A stretch of DNA of 46,881 nucleotides from Clostridia bacterium (GTDB lineage Bacteria; Bacillota; Clostridia; Christensenellales; Borkfalkiaceae), in NCBI GenBank assembly GCA_017626305.1, contig JAGAIW010000041.1, forward strand, positions 1 to 46,881, read 5' to 3'. The notes beneath the pieces are model-generated. The model was given only the letters and a program-made list of their open reading frames with translations, was not told the DNA's origin and searched no databases. Shown piece by piece: positions 1 through 7,802 of this stretch (its first letter is position 1; each line of letters starts with the position of its first letter). The translations under genes and the position numbers were made by a program.

Positions 1-254
1 AAGAAAACGTTACGTTATTTGACGGCTCAAACGAATTTTTCTTTCTAAAACAGGACGAGCAACGCTCCATTGAAGACTACTTCCGTATGCTTGGAAAAGG
101 GGATAGTGCGTCGCAAAAAATTTACTTTGGCGCAAGAAAGGACGAACTGCAAAAGTGGCAGGCAGAAGCCGTTATAACGTGTAAAAAATATGCAGATTTA
201 TACATAAAACTTGGATTTTTATTTGGTTTATTTCTTTTTATTTTATTGATATAA
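1..254 (+). CDS. spoIIIAB: Stage III sporulation protein AB (C-terminal part)
   Basis: The frame is open from the window edge (first full codon at base 3) to TAA at 252-254, giving 83 C-terminal residues; the start lies outside. The tail has a charged helical stretch rich in Glu, Lys and Gln, then a Tyr-Lys-Leu-Gly segment and a very hydrophobic Leu/Phe/Ile end. That is the usual C-terminus of SpoIIIAB, a membrane protein of the SpoIIIA-SpoIIQ channel between mother cell and forespore. It is called mainly from its position 12 bases upstream of spoIIIAC in an otherwise canonical spoIIIA operon. It is too short to be called by the ORF predictor. Confidence 0.85.
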   Translation, partial: ENVTLFDGSNEFFFLKQDEQRSIEDYFRMLGKGDSASQKIYFGARKDELQKWQAEAVITCKKYADLYIKLGFLFGLFLFILLI

Positions 255-266
255 ACGGAGCATACA

Positions 267-464
267 ATGGATATAACCGTACTTTTCAAAATAGCTGCCG
301 TCGGAATTATCATTACCGTCATTTGTCAAATATTAAAAAAATCCGATAGAGACGATATCGCTACTTTGGTTTCTATCGTAGGCTTAGTCATTGTTTTAGC
401 GGTAGTGGTAGGCATGGTTGGCGATTTGTTTTCACAAATCAAAGACATATTCGGACTATTATAG
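267..464 (+). CDS. spoIIIAC: Stage III sporulation protein AC
   Basis: This 65-residue membrane protein has two predicted transmembrane helices (about 5-23 and 33-55) separated by a short charged loop (KKSDRDD). Length, topology and the loop match SpoIIIAC, a small subunit of the channel made in the mother cell during engulfment. The start is supported by an RBS (CGGAG, 255-259) seven bases before ATG. It sits between spoIIIAB and spoIIIAD with short spacers, so it is part of one transcript whose promoter lies upstream of the window. SpoIIIAC and SpoIIIAD are related in sequence and partly repeat each other's topology. Confidence 0.95.
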   Translation: MDITVLFKIAAVGIIITVICQILKKSDRDDIATLVSIVGLVIVLAVVVGMVGDLFSQIKDIFGLL

Positions 465-476
465 GAAACGTCAAAT

Positions 477-869
477 ATGGACCTTATTAAAATTATCGGT
501 GTGGCGTTTATAACCGCTATTACATCCGTAATATTAAAATCAAATAAACCCGAATTGTCTTTTGCCGTAACGATTACAGGCATTATCGTTATTCTTCTTT
601 TCGTCGTAGAATCTATGGCAGGAACGCTTTCTGCTTTTGCGTCTTTGGCAAAAATTACAGGCATGGAAAATGGACTTTTGAAGATTTTATTAAAAATCGT
701 GGGCGTTGGTTATTTAACAGAATTTGCCGCAGGAATACTCCATGATTTTGGGAACAGCTCTTTGGCGGATAAGGTCATTCTTGGCGGTAAACTGTCTATC
801 GTTGCTTTATCTTTTCCTATATTAGAAAGCCTGCTTTCCTTAATTGAAGGTTTTTTGAAATTAATATGA
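477..869 (+). CDS. spoIIIAD: Stage III sporulation protein AD
   Basis: This 130-residue protein has about four hydrophobic segments. Its N-terminal half resembles SpoIIIAC (two helices around a KSNKPE loop), followed by a second membrane pair. The length is normal for SpoIIIAD (about 130). It belongs to the integral-membrane base of the SpoIIIA-SpoIIQ complex. Its stop overlaps the spoIIIAE start in the four-base ATGA arrangement, so translation of the two is probably coupled. An AGGA sequence about 12 bases upstream of ATG is the only visible RBS. Confidence 0.95.
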   Translation: MDLIKIIGVAFITAITSVILKSNKPELSFAVTITGIIVILLFVVESMAGTLSAFASLAKITGMENGLLKILLKIVGVGYLTEFAAGILHDFGNSSLADKVILGGKLSIVALSFPILESLLSLIEGFLKLI

Positions 870-2041
870 AACATAAAAAATATTACTTACTTGTCGTCTT
901 TATTTTTATACAAATATGCAGTACCTTTTTTAGCGTAACGTATACGACGGTAAAAGCGGAAACGGCGGACGAACAATTAAATGAAAGTATTCATGAAATG
1001 CTAAACGTACTGGATTTGAAAGAACTGCAAGCGTACGTGGACGGGCTTTCCGATATATCAGAAGAAAGTGTTAAAGATCGCTTGCTTGCCTATATTAAAG
1101 GCTCGCCTATGGACTACGAGCGGTTTTGGTCGGAAATATCCCACGTTTTATTCAAAAATATCGGCGATATTATCCCAGCGTTTGCCTGTATTGCCGCTAT
1201 TGCGTTGCTTTCGGGCGTTTTATCTACGCTCCATAGCGGATCGACTATGCGTACTTCTACGGAAACGACCTTTTTAATCAGTTATGCAGCGGCTTTGATA
1301 CCGCTTATTGCAGTCCTTATTGAATGTTTTGAAAAATCGCTACGTTCGGTAGGGGAAATGCAAACGCAAATGCAAATTATTTATCCGCTGCTTTTAACGC
1401 TGATGGCAGCCAGCGGCGGAACGCTGTCGGCGTCCGTTTGTCGACCAGCCGTTGCGTTTTTTTCAACGACAATCGTCTCGGTGATCCGTTCGGTTGTCTT
1501 TCCCTTGACCGTAGCCATTATTGCTTTTTCTATGGCGGCAAATTTATCCAAGGAACTAAAAATGAATAAATTTACCACTTTCTTCAAGAGTATCAATAAA
1601 TGGATTATCGGGATATGCGTTTCCGTTTTTGGTTTGTTTTTCACATTGCAGGGGATAACGGTGGCGACGTACGACGGCGTTGCGCGTAGAGCGGCAAAAT
1701 ACGCTATCGGCAACGGTATTCCTATTGTCGGGGGATTTTTATCAGGCGGATTTGATTTGGCGGTTGCAGGGAGTATCTTAATTAAAAACTCCTTGGGCAG
1801 CATGAGTATATTCCTGTTGATTTCCGTTGTCTTCGAGCCAGTAATCTTACTCATTTCTTGTAATTTATTATTGCGTTTCACCGCCGCTATTTCGCAACCG
1901 TTCGGCGATAGCCGCATATCCGATTTTTTGGGAGAAACGGCGGAAAATTTACATTATTGCACGGCAGGGCTATTATTTATCGCCTTTTTGTACTTTTTAT
2001 CGATAATGCTAATGGTGTCAACTTCGGAGATTTTTTTATGA
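866..2041 (+). CDS. spoIIIAE: Stage III sporulation protein AE
   Basis: This 391-residue polytopic membrane protein is of normal length for SpoIIIAE. Residues 1-31 form a signal-like hydrophobic N-terminus (cleavage plausible after VKA). Residues 32-90 are a soluble acidic segment, and the rest has roughly seven hydrophobic helices with family-like stretches such as YPLLLTLMAASGG and GGFLSGGFDL. It is the large membrane core of the channel that keeps the forespore active after engulfment. No RBS is visible; the ATG overlaps the spoIIIAD stop by four bases, which supports translational coupling. Its own stop overlaps the spoIIIAF start in the same way. Confidence 0.95.
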   Translation: MKHKKYYLLVVFIFIQICSTFFSVTYTTVKAETADEQLNESIHEMLNVLDLKELQAYVDGLSDISEESVKDRLLAYIKGSPMDYERFWSEISHVLFKNIGDIIPAFACIAAIALLSGVLSTLHSGSTMRTSTETTFLISYAAALIPLIAVLIECFEKSLRSVGEMQTQMQIIYPLLLTLMAASGGTLSASVCRPAVAFFSTTIVSVIRSVVFPLTVAIIAFSMAANLSKELKMNKFTTFFKSINKWIIGICVSVFGLFFTLQGITVATYDGVARRAAKYAIGNGIPIVGGFLSGGFDLAVAGSILIKNSLGSMSIFLLISVVFEPVILLISCNLLLRFTAAISQPFGDSRISDFLGETAENLHYCTAGLLFIAFLYFLSIMLMVSTSEIFL

Positions 2042-2529
2042 GCGGATACTTAATAGCTGTTGTCGGGACGGTATTGCTTTGCGCGCTTTTAACTGCAATT
2101 TTGCCGGACGGGAAAACATCTAATTTAATCAAGGCTATCGCAAAACTTTCCTGTCTTTTGGCTATTATTGCTCCGATACCGTCTTTTTTACAACAGGCAA
2201 GCCCCGAAGAAAGCGACAAAAAAGTACAAAATATTTTTGATGAAAATGGTATACAGGCGGATGCAAACTTCATACAGTATTATAGCGAATGGAGAATTGA
2301 ACAAGCGGAAAATCAGCTTGAAAAATTACTCTTAGAAAAATATAATTTTGCAGCGCAAATCACGTTGGAATGGGAGTTTATCGAAGAAAAAGTGAACGGC
2401 TTATATGAAAACAACGAAATAAAAATACGTCGCATTCGTATTTTAACGACGGAAACTGATGTCGTGAAATGCGAACAAGTCGTATCTTACGTGAAAAAGA
2501 ATTATTGTAGTGAGGTGCTCCTTGAATAA
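2038..2529 (+). CDS. spoIIIAF: Stage III sporulation protein AF
   Basis: The protein has 163 residues when started at the ATG at 2038. This start overlaps the spoIIIAE stop (ATGA) and has GGAG seven to eight bases upstream. A longer in-frame start at 1957 would add 27 residues lying wholly inside spoIIIAE and is rejected. Two hydrophobic helices (about 3-22 and 35-55) are followed by a soluble domain with the alternating alpha/beta pattern of the ring-building fold shared by SpoIIIAF, AG and AH. It is somewhat shorter than the B. subtilis protein (about 206). Function: membrane-anchored ring component of the SpoIIIA channel. Confidence 0.9.
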   Translation: MSGYLIAVVGTVLLCALLTAILPDGKTSNLIKAIAKLSCLLAIIAPIPSFLQQASPEESDKKVQNIFDENGIQADANFIQYYSEWRIEQAENQLEKLLLEKYNFAAQITLEWEFIEEKVNGLYENNEIKIRRIRILTTETDVVKCEQVVSYVKKNYCSEVLLE

Positions 2530-2905
2530 CGCAGACGTATCGCCTACAAAAAAGGTTATTCATCATTTGTGGAACAACAAAAGAATAAAAGACGTTTTGC
2601 TGTTGGCTGTTTTGGCGTTGGTTATTCTATTTGCGGCGTGGAAATTATTTTATGCTGATAAATCGGACGAAGAAGACGTCTTTTTGACGCAAACGGAATT
2701 AAAAGTGGCAAAATTGCTTGAAAATATCCAAGGCGTAGGAGATGCGGACGTCGTTGTGTGTGAAACGGAAGACGGTGTGCGCAGCGTTGTCGTCGTATGT
2801 GACGGTGCTAACAATTTACAAGTGGTTATGCATATTCGCGAAGCCGTAGCCGCCGCCGTGGGCACGGATGAAAAATCGATTAAAATTTATTTAAAAAAAG
2901 AGTAA
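2522..2905 (+). CDS. spoIIIAG: Stage III sporulation protein AG, minimal form
   Basis: This is a 127-residue protein from the TTG at 2522; GTG at 2510 is the alternative (131 residues). TTG is preferred because GAGGTG (2512-2517) lies just before it. One transmembrane helix (about 22-42) is followed directly by a ring-building motif: LLENIQGVGDADVVV, a very short turn, then RSVVVVCDGA and a helix ending in IKIYLKKE. The B. subtilis protein is about 229 residues and carries a long insertion, including the beta-triangle, between these two strands. Here only about six residues join them. The motif order and the position between spoIIIAF and spoIIIAH make the identity secure, but ring geometry must differ. 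Confidence 0.9.
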   Translation: MNNADVSPTKKVIHHLWNNKRIKDVLLLAVLALVILFAAWKLFYADKSDEEDVFLTQTELKVAKLLENIQGVGDADVVVCETEDGVRSVVVVCDGANNLQVVMHIREAVAAAVGTDEKSIKIYLKKE

Positions 2906-2920
2906 AAAGGAGATAAAACT

Positions 2921-3409
2921 ATGTCAAACAAAAAGAAAATTATCATTATGTCGTCTTTGGTGCTTTTGTTAGCGGTAACCGCCATTTTTAACTTTGTGCT
3001 TGCGACTACTGCAACGGATGTAAGCGCAAACGGTGGGGTAACTGCGGCAAATTATTTTACAACGTACCGTTCAGAGCGTACTTCAACTCGCAACGAAGAG
3101 CTTGTACAGCTTGACAGCGTAATTGCTCTTTATGAAGAAGGGGACGAAAAATACGAAGAAGCCACCGAAATGAAGATGGAAATCGTAGCCGCTATGGAAC
3201 AAGAACTCGTTTTGGAAAATATGGTAAAATCCCTTGGTTTTTCGGATGCAGTCGTATCCGTTTCCGTAGATTCGGACAACGTAAACGTCTTTATCAATTC
3301 CGCAGAACTCAACTACGATACGGCGCTTTCCATCTATAATATGATGAAAAACGAAACGGGGATTGTCGCGGGGAACGTCATCATCATGCCCGTTTACGCT
3401 GAAAGCTGA
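2921..3409 (+). CDS. spoIIIAH: Stage III sporulation protein AH (SpoIIQ partner)
   Basis: This 162-residue protein has an N-terminal transmembrane anchor (about 6-29) and then the family signature FTTYRSERTSTRNEELVQLD, followed by a charged helix and a ring-building domain ending in the strand NVIIMPVYA. SpoIIIAH is the mother-cell ring protein that binds forespore SpoIIQ across the intermembrane space. It is shorter than B. subtilis SpoIIIAH (218), mostly in the linker after the membrane helix. The start has a strong AAGGAGA RBS (2908-2914). It is the last gene of the operon; a new promoter follows 30 bases after its stop. No SpoIIQ gene is in the window. Confidence 0.95.
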   Translation: MSNKKKIIIMSSLVLLLAVTAIFNFVLATTATDVSANGGVTAANYFTTYRSERTSTRNEELVQLDSVIALYEEGDEKYEEATEMKMEIVAAMEQELVLENMVKSLGFSDAVVSVSVDSDNVNVFINSAELNYDTALSIYNMMKNETGIVAGNVIIMPVYAES

Positions 3410-3438
3410 AAAAAAGCGGAAAAATATCGTTAAAACAG

Positions 3439-3467
3439 TAGAAAAATTCAAAAGAATATGCTATAAT
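3439..3467 (+). promoter_or_regulatory. Extended -10 promoter for asp23-nusB and downstream genes
   Basis: A perfect TATAAT (3462-3467) is preceded by TGC, making an extended -10, and by a weak -35 TAGAAA (3439-3444) at 17-base spacing. It stands between the end of the sporulation operon and asp23, so it separates vegetative housekeeping expression from sporulation control. The same TATGCTATAAT core recurs at the lexA promoter. Confidence 0.75.
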
Positions 3468-3498
3468 ATACTCGAGATAAAATAAGGAGATACTATGT

Positions 3499-3879
3499 AT
3501 GTTCAATATCAAACTGAATGCGAAAGACGAACAAAGCGGAAAAATCGTTTATAATGCGGGGATTGTTTATAACATTGTCGCACTTGCCGTAGCCGAAGTA
3601 GACGGAGCGTTGCCCTTAGACGGTAAGAAAAACGGTATTTCTCTCTTCATTGAGAAAGACGGTATTTACGTAGACGTTTCCGTTGTCGTCAAATATGGCT
3701 TTAACGTTCCCGAACTTGCTTACCGCATCCAACAATCGGTAAAACAGAGCGTTGAAAATATGACGCATTATCACGTAGCGGAAGTGGACGTACACGTTAG
3801 AGACGTGGTATTTCCCGAAGGCGTTACGGTTGAAAAAGACGAAGAACCTGCCGAAGACGCAGCGGAGAACAACAAATAA
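3499..3879 (+). CDS. Asp23/Gls24 family envelope stress protein (YqhY-like)
   Basis: This 126-residue protein carries an Asp23/Gls24 domain over about residues 10-110: GKIVYNAGIVYNIVALAVAEVDGA is the typical opening, and the strand-helix part has VSVVVKYGFNVPELAYRIQQSV. An acidic tail follows (EKDEEPAEDAAENNK). In firmicutes this gene (yqhY) lies upstream of nusB and has been linked to fatty-acid/acetyl-CoA carboxylase control, often next to accBC. Here accBC is not present. Of two closely placed ATGs, the one at 3499 is in frame and has AAGGAGA eight bases upstream. Confidence 0.92.
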   Translation: MFNIKLNAKDEQSGKIVYNAGIVYNIVALAVAEVDGALPLDGKKNGISLFIEKDGIYVDVSVVVKYGFNVPELAYRIQQSVKQSVENMTHYHVAEVDVHVRDVVFPEGVTVEKDEEPAEDAAENNK

Positions 3880-3888
3880 AAAATCGAT

Positions 3889-3911
3889 ACCCTTCTTTTT
3901 AGAAGGGTTTT
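3889..3911 (+). terminator. Short hairpin between asp23 and nusB (weak terminator or attenuator)
   Basis: An eight-base perfect stem ACCCTTCT/AGAAGGGT with a TTTT loop is followed by only three more T residues before CG. The short U-run suggests partial termination, so downstream nusB-recN could still be reached by read-through. Confidence 0.5.
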
Positions 3912-3930
3912 CGTCGTATACGGAGTTATT

Positions 3931-4326
3931 ATGAGAAATACAGCAAGAGAAGCGGCGTTAAACGTTATTTTCGCCCAACAATTTAACACGGACTACGTTG
4001 ACGCTTTAAAGAAAAAAATATTCAAACAATTTAAGCTTGAAAAGGAAGACGACGTATTGTTTGCGGCTGATTTAATCGCTTGCGTGGAAGAACACCGCAC
4101 GGAGCTTATCGCAGGCATTGAAGACGCGTGTCACCATTACAAAGAAAACCGTATCAATCCCATGGATAAAAGCATTTTGCTGATTGCTATGGCGGAAATT
4201 CGCTATTTTGACGATATACCTTCCGTCGTTTCCGTTTCCGAAGCCACAGGGCTTGCGAGAAAATATTCCACCGAAAAGAGTGCCGATTTTGTAAACGGCG
4301 TACTTTCGGGCGTTATCAATAAGTGA
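3931..4326 (+). CDS. nusB: Transcription antitermination protein NusB
   Basis: This 131-residue all-helical protein is of normal NusB length. The N-terminus RNTAREAALNVIFAQQF is the classic arginine-rich RNA-binding opening. MDKSILLIAMAEIRYFDDIPSVVSVSEA and KYSTEKSADFVNGVLSGV are the hallmark C-terminal helices. NusB with NusE/S10 binds boxA RNA and supports rRNA antitermination. The start has CGGAG seven bases upstream. It is followed seven bases later by folD, as in most firmicutes. Confidence 0.97.
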   Translation: MRNTAREAALNVIFAQQFNTDYVDALKKKIFKQFKLEKEDDVLFAADLIACVEEHRTELIAGIEDACHHYKENRINPMDKSILLIAMAEIRYFDDIPSVVSVSEATGLARKYSTEKSADFVNGVLSGVINK

Positions 4327-4333
4327 GCGAATT

Positions 4334-5164
4334 ATGAAGATTATAGACGGTAAAGCGCTTGCAACGAAACTACGCGCAAATATTAAGGAAACGATTGACA
4401 AATCCACCCAAAAACCCGGTTTGGCTGTCGTTATCGTCGGGACGGACCCAGCGTCCCAAATCTACGTAAGAAATAAAATCAAGGCTTGCGCGGAAGTTGG
4501 AATATCGTCCTATTCCTACGAATTGCCTGAAAACGCAACGCAAGCGCAGGTAGAAACGCTTTTAGATACGTTGGCTGTGGACGAGCGTATAAACGGCATA
4601 TTACTGCAATTACCGCTACCCAAAGGCTTAGATGGGGAATCAGCTATGGCGCATATTCCCGTAGAAAAAGACGTGGACGGCTTTTCCGCGGAAAATTTAG
4701 GACTTCTTGCCATGAATAAGGCAAAAATTGCCGCTTGTACGCCGTCGGGAATTATGACAATGCTGCGTAGTGAAGGGGTAGATTGCACAGGCAAGAACGC
4801 CGTTGTGCTTGGACGTAGCGATACAGTCGGGAAACCGATGGCAATGCTACTTTTAAACGCAAACGCCACGGTTACCGTATGCCACAGTAAAACGAAAGAT
4901 TTAAAAACCATTTGTCAAAACGCCGATATCTTGGTTTCCGCAATCGGTAAAGCCAAGTTTGTAACGGCGGATATGGTTAAAGACGGCGCAATCGTTATCG
5001 ACGTGGGCATGAACCGTGATGAAAACGGTAAACTTTGCGGCGACGTCGATTTTGAAAACGTAAAGGAGAAGTGTTCGTTGATAACACCCGTTCCCGGTGG
5101 AGTAGGACCTATGACGATCACGACACTCATGCAGAATACCTGTATAGCAACGTTTAAGGAGTAA
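4334..5164 (+). CDS. folD: Bifunctional methylene-THF dehydrogenase / methenyl-THF cyclohydrolase
   Basis: FolD (276 residues) interconverts 5,10-methylene-, methenyl- and 10-formyl-tetrahydrofolate using NADP. Visible motifs are the catalytic YxxxK (Tyr44-Lys48), the KDVDGF folate loop near 112-117, the Rossmann signature GRSDTVGKPMA near 160-170, and the C-terminal PVPGGVGPMTITTLM. All key residues are present. Length is usual (about 280). In many firmicutes xseA and xseB follow folD; here ispA starts six bases after its stop. Confidence 0.98.
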   Translation: MKIIDGKALATKLRANIKETIDKSTQKPGLAVVIVGTDPASQIYVRNKIKACAEVGISSYSYELPENATQAQVETLLDTLAVDERINGILLQLPLPKGLDGESAMAHIPVEKDVDGFSAENLGLLAMNKAKIAACTPSGIMTMLRSEGVDCTGKNAVVLGRSDTVGKPMAMLLLNANATVTVCHSKTKDLKTICQNADILVSAIGKAKFVTADMVKDGAIVIDVGMNRDENGKLCGDVDFENVKEKCSLITPVPGGVGPMTITTLMQNTCIATFKE

Positions 5165-5169
5165 AAGAG

Positions 5170-6051
5170 TTGTACGATTTTAATCTTTTTTACGAAAATT
5201 ACGTAAATGAATTTGAAACCTATGTAAAAAAATATACCGACGGTTTGCAAACACGTCCAAACGTTTTAGGCGAAAGCATGCGTTATAGCTTATTAAACGG
5301 GGGGAAACGTGTTCGTCCCGTATTGATGCTTGCTTGCGCGGACGTTTTACAACTGCCAAAGGACAGCGTTTTACCGTTTGCTTTGGCGCTTGAAATCCTT
5401 CATACCTATTCGCTTGTTCACGACGACCTTCCTGCTATGGACAACGACGATTTTCGTCGTGGAAAGCCGTCGTGCCATAAACAGTTCGGCGAAGCAAACG
5501 CCATTTTGGCAGGTGACGGGCTTTTAAACGAAGCGTATGCCATTTGCTTTAAGGAATGTTTTAAAGGCGAAAGACAAATTCTTGCGTCGGTTTATCTTAA
5601 CGAATGTGCTGGTATATACGGCATGATTGCAGGGCAATCCGCCGATTTATATCATTCGGACAACGAAACGGACGTTTCCGAAGAAGAATTATTGTATATC
5701 TACGAACACAAAACGGGTAAACTTTTATTAGCACCCATTATTATTCCTTGTATACTTAATTCCAACAAATCGTTTGTCGCGTGGGAAGAATTTGGCAAGC
5801 TGCTTGGGACGCTCTTTCAAATGACGGACGATATTTTAGACGTTGTCGGTTCGTTTGAAAAGTTAGGGAAATCTATCGGAAAAGATGCTAATGAAAATAA
5901 GTTAACATGCATCAAGCTTTACGGCTTAGAAGGGGCAAAAATCCGCGCGGATATGTGCGCAAAAGACTGTCGTGCCGTCTTAGAAGGGATTGACGGCGAC
6001 ACACAATTTCTCTCAGATTTTATCGATTATCTGCTGAATCGTAGCAAATAA
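5170..6051 (+). CDS. ispA: Farnesyl diphosphate synthase (polyprenyl synthetase)
   Basis: This 293-residue trans-isoprenyl diphosphate synthase makes C15 farnesyl diphosphate from IPP and DMAPP/GPP. The first Asp-rich motif DDLPAMD is at 85-91, followed by DNDDFRRGKPSCH, and the second, DDILD, is at 219-223. GKSIGKDANENKLT is the C-terminal signature. The Tyr five residues before the first motif fits short-chain (C15) bacterial enzymes. The start is TTG, set by AAGGAGT (5156-5162), an RBS that runs into the folD stop. Exonuclease VII genes that usually precede it are absent. Confidence 0.95.
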   Translation: MYDFNLFYENYVNEFETYVKKYTDGLQTRPNVLGESMRYSLLNGGKRVRPVLMLACADVLQLPKDSVLPFALALEILHTYSLVHDDLPAMDNDDFRRGKPSCHKQFGEANAILAGDGLLNEAYAICFKECFKGERQILASVYLNECAGIYGMIAGQSADLYHSDNETDVSEEELLYIYEHKTGKLLLAPIIIPCILNSNKSFVAWEEFGKLLGTLFQMTDDILDVVGSFEKLGKSIGKDANENKLTCIKLYGLEGAKIRADMCAKDCRAVLEGIDGDTQFLSDFIDYLLNRSK

Positions 6052-6068
6052 TCGAGCGAAGGAGTTTC

Positions 6069-7802
6069 ATGTTAGAAACGTTTCAACCTGAAAACATCAA
6101 ACAATACACGAAAAGCAATCTCAACGTATTATGTGACGAGCTACGTTCGGTCATTTACCAAACGGTTATGCAATGCGGTGGACATTTAGCCTCTAACTTA
6201 GGGGCGGTAGAGTCTACCGTTGCGCTGTTTTACGTATTTGATTTTCCGACGGATAAAATCGTATTCGACGTAGGTCATCAATGTTATCCGTATAAACTCT
6301 TGACGGGTAGATATTCTCGTTTTCATACCTTACGTAGCGCAGGGGGAATATCGGGTTTCCCCAAACGCAACGAAAGCGTATATGACACCTACGACACGGG
6401 ACATGCAGGAACGTCCGTTTCCGCCGCTATCGGACTTGCCAAAGCACGCGATTTAAAAGGGGAAAAGCATGCGGTTATTGCCTATATCGGCGACGGATCG
6501 TTTAATAACGGACTTGTTTACGAAGCTTTAAATAGCTTAAAAATTTTAAATACGAAAATTTTAATTGTTCTTAACGATAACGGAATGTCCATTTCCCCGA
6601 CGGTTGGCGGTATGTCGGATATATTATCGGATATCAAAAACGGTGAAAAAGCGGAGAATATCCGTCTTTTAGAAAGCTTTGGTCTGCAATACGTCGGCGT
6701 AAAAGACGGAAACGACCTAGAAGAAATGGTAGACGCGTTTAACCATGCCAAAGAAATGCTGTCACAAAGCTCCGTTCTTTTGCATATCGTCACCAAAAAA
6801 GGCAAAGGCTATGAATTTAGCGAAGAACACCCGACAAATACCCATGGCGTTCCGCCTGTGGGCTCGCCCAAAGAAAAGGAATATTCCGAAGTTCTAGGGG
6901 AAACGTTGTGCGAATTAGCGGCAAACGATAAAAATATTACCGTAGTATCTGCGGCAATGAAAGAAGCCTTGGGGCTTACGGATTTCTTCGCGAAATATCC
7001 CGAACGCGCGTTTGACGTGGGCATTTGCGAAGAGAATGCCTCCGTGCTGTGCGCGGCAATGGCAGCGGGCGGTTTAAAACCGTATTACGCCATTTATTCT
7101 ACGTTTTTACAGCGCGCCTTCGACGAGATTATTCACGACGTATGCGCACAGGATATGCCCGTAACGTTTTGCATTGATCGCGCAGGGATATCGGGGGCTG
7201 ACGGAGAAACACATCAAGGGGTATTTGATCTTTCGTATTTGTCTTTAATCCCGAATTTAACGATTGCCGTCCCCAAAGATACCGAAGAATTAAAGAAAAT
7301 GCTTGCGTTTAGCGCAACGTATTCTCACCCGCTTGCCATTCGTTATCCGCGTTCGGGAAAAGTTCTCTTTCCGAACATAAACGAAGAAATAAGCGTTGGA
7401 AAATGGGAGTACGTTTATAAAAGCGATAAAATAAAATGCGCAAAAGCAACGGTGCTTGCCGTAGGTGAACGTAGTTTAATTATTGCTGGAAAAGTATTAA
7501 AATCCCTGCAAAAAAAAGGTCTTTCTTTTGACGTTGTAAACGCTCGCTTTGTTAAACCGTTGGATATCGAATTTTTAAAAACCGTGCAAAGCGAAACGCT
7601 TATCACCATTGAAGATAACGTATTTTTAGGTGGATTTGGTAGTATGGTAAACGGGGAACTTACCCGTATGCAAAAAAAGTGCACACTTAAAAACTTTGCT
7701 TATCGCGACGAATTTATTCCGCAAGGCAAGGTCGCCGATTTACAAAGCGAATACGGTGTTAGCTGCGTAGAGCTTGAAGACTATTTAACGGAAATATTAT
7801 AA
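6069..7802 (+). CDS. dxs: 1-deoxy-D-xylulose-5-phosphate synthase, short and divergent
   Basis: DXS condenses pyruvate and glyceraldehyde-3-phosphate, the first step of the MEP isoprenoid pathway. The protein has 577 residues against about 620 in typical DXS. Motifs: GGHLASNLG (His39), DVGHQCYPYKLLTGR (His70), the TPP motif GDG (141-143) with LNDN (168-171), and the second domain YSTFLQRAFDEIIHDV and DRAGISGADGETHQG, then AIRYPRSG. Departures from the consensus are PYK for PHK, GHAGTS for GHSSTS and GDGSFNNG for GDGALTGG. The RBS AAGGAG is clear. It lies in the normal ispA-dxs-tlyA order, so it is probably the housekeeping enzyme, but a second copy elsewhere is possible. Confidence 0.92.
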   Translation: MLETFQPENIKQYTKSNLNVLCDELRSVIYQTVMQCGGHLASNLGAVESTVALFYVFDFPTDKIVFDVGHQCYPYKLLTGRYSRFHTLRSAGGISGFPKRNESVYDTYDTGHAGTSVSAAIGLAKARDLKGEKHAVIAYIGDGSFNNGLVYEALNSLKILNTKILIVLNDNGMSISPTVGGMSDILSDIKNGEKAENIRLLESFGLQYVGVKDGNDLEEMVDAFNHAKEMLSQSSVLLHIVTKKGKGYEFSEEHPTNTHGVPPVGSPKEKEYSEVLGETLCELAANDKNITVVSAAMKEALGLTDFFAKYPERAFDVGICEENASVLCAAMAAGGLKPYYAIYSTFLQRAFDEIIHDVCAQDMPVTFCIDRAGISGADGETHQGVFDLSYLSLIPNLTIAVPKDTEELKKMLAFSATYSHPLAIRYPRSGKVLFPNINEEISVGKWEYVYKSDKIKCAKATVLAVGERSLIIAGKVLKSLQKKGLSFDVVNARFVKPLDIEFLKTVQSETLITIEDNVFLGGFGSMVNGELTRMQKKCTLKNFAYRDEFIPQGKVADLQSEYGVSCVELEDYLTEIL

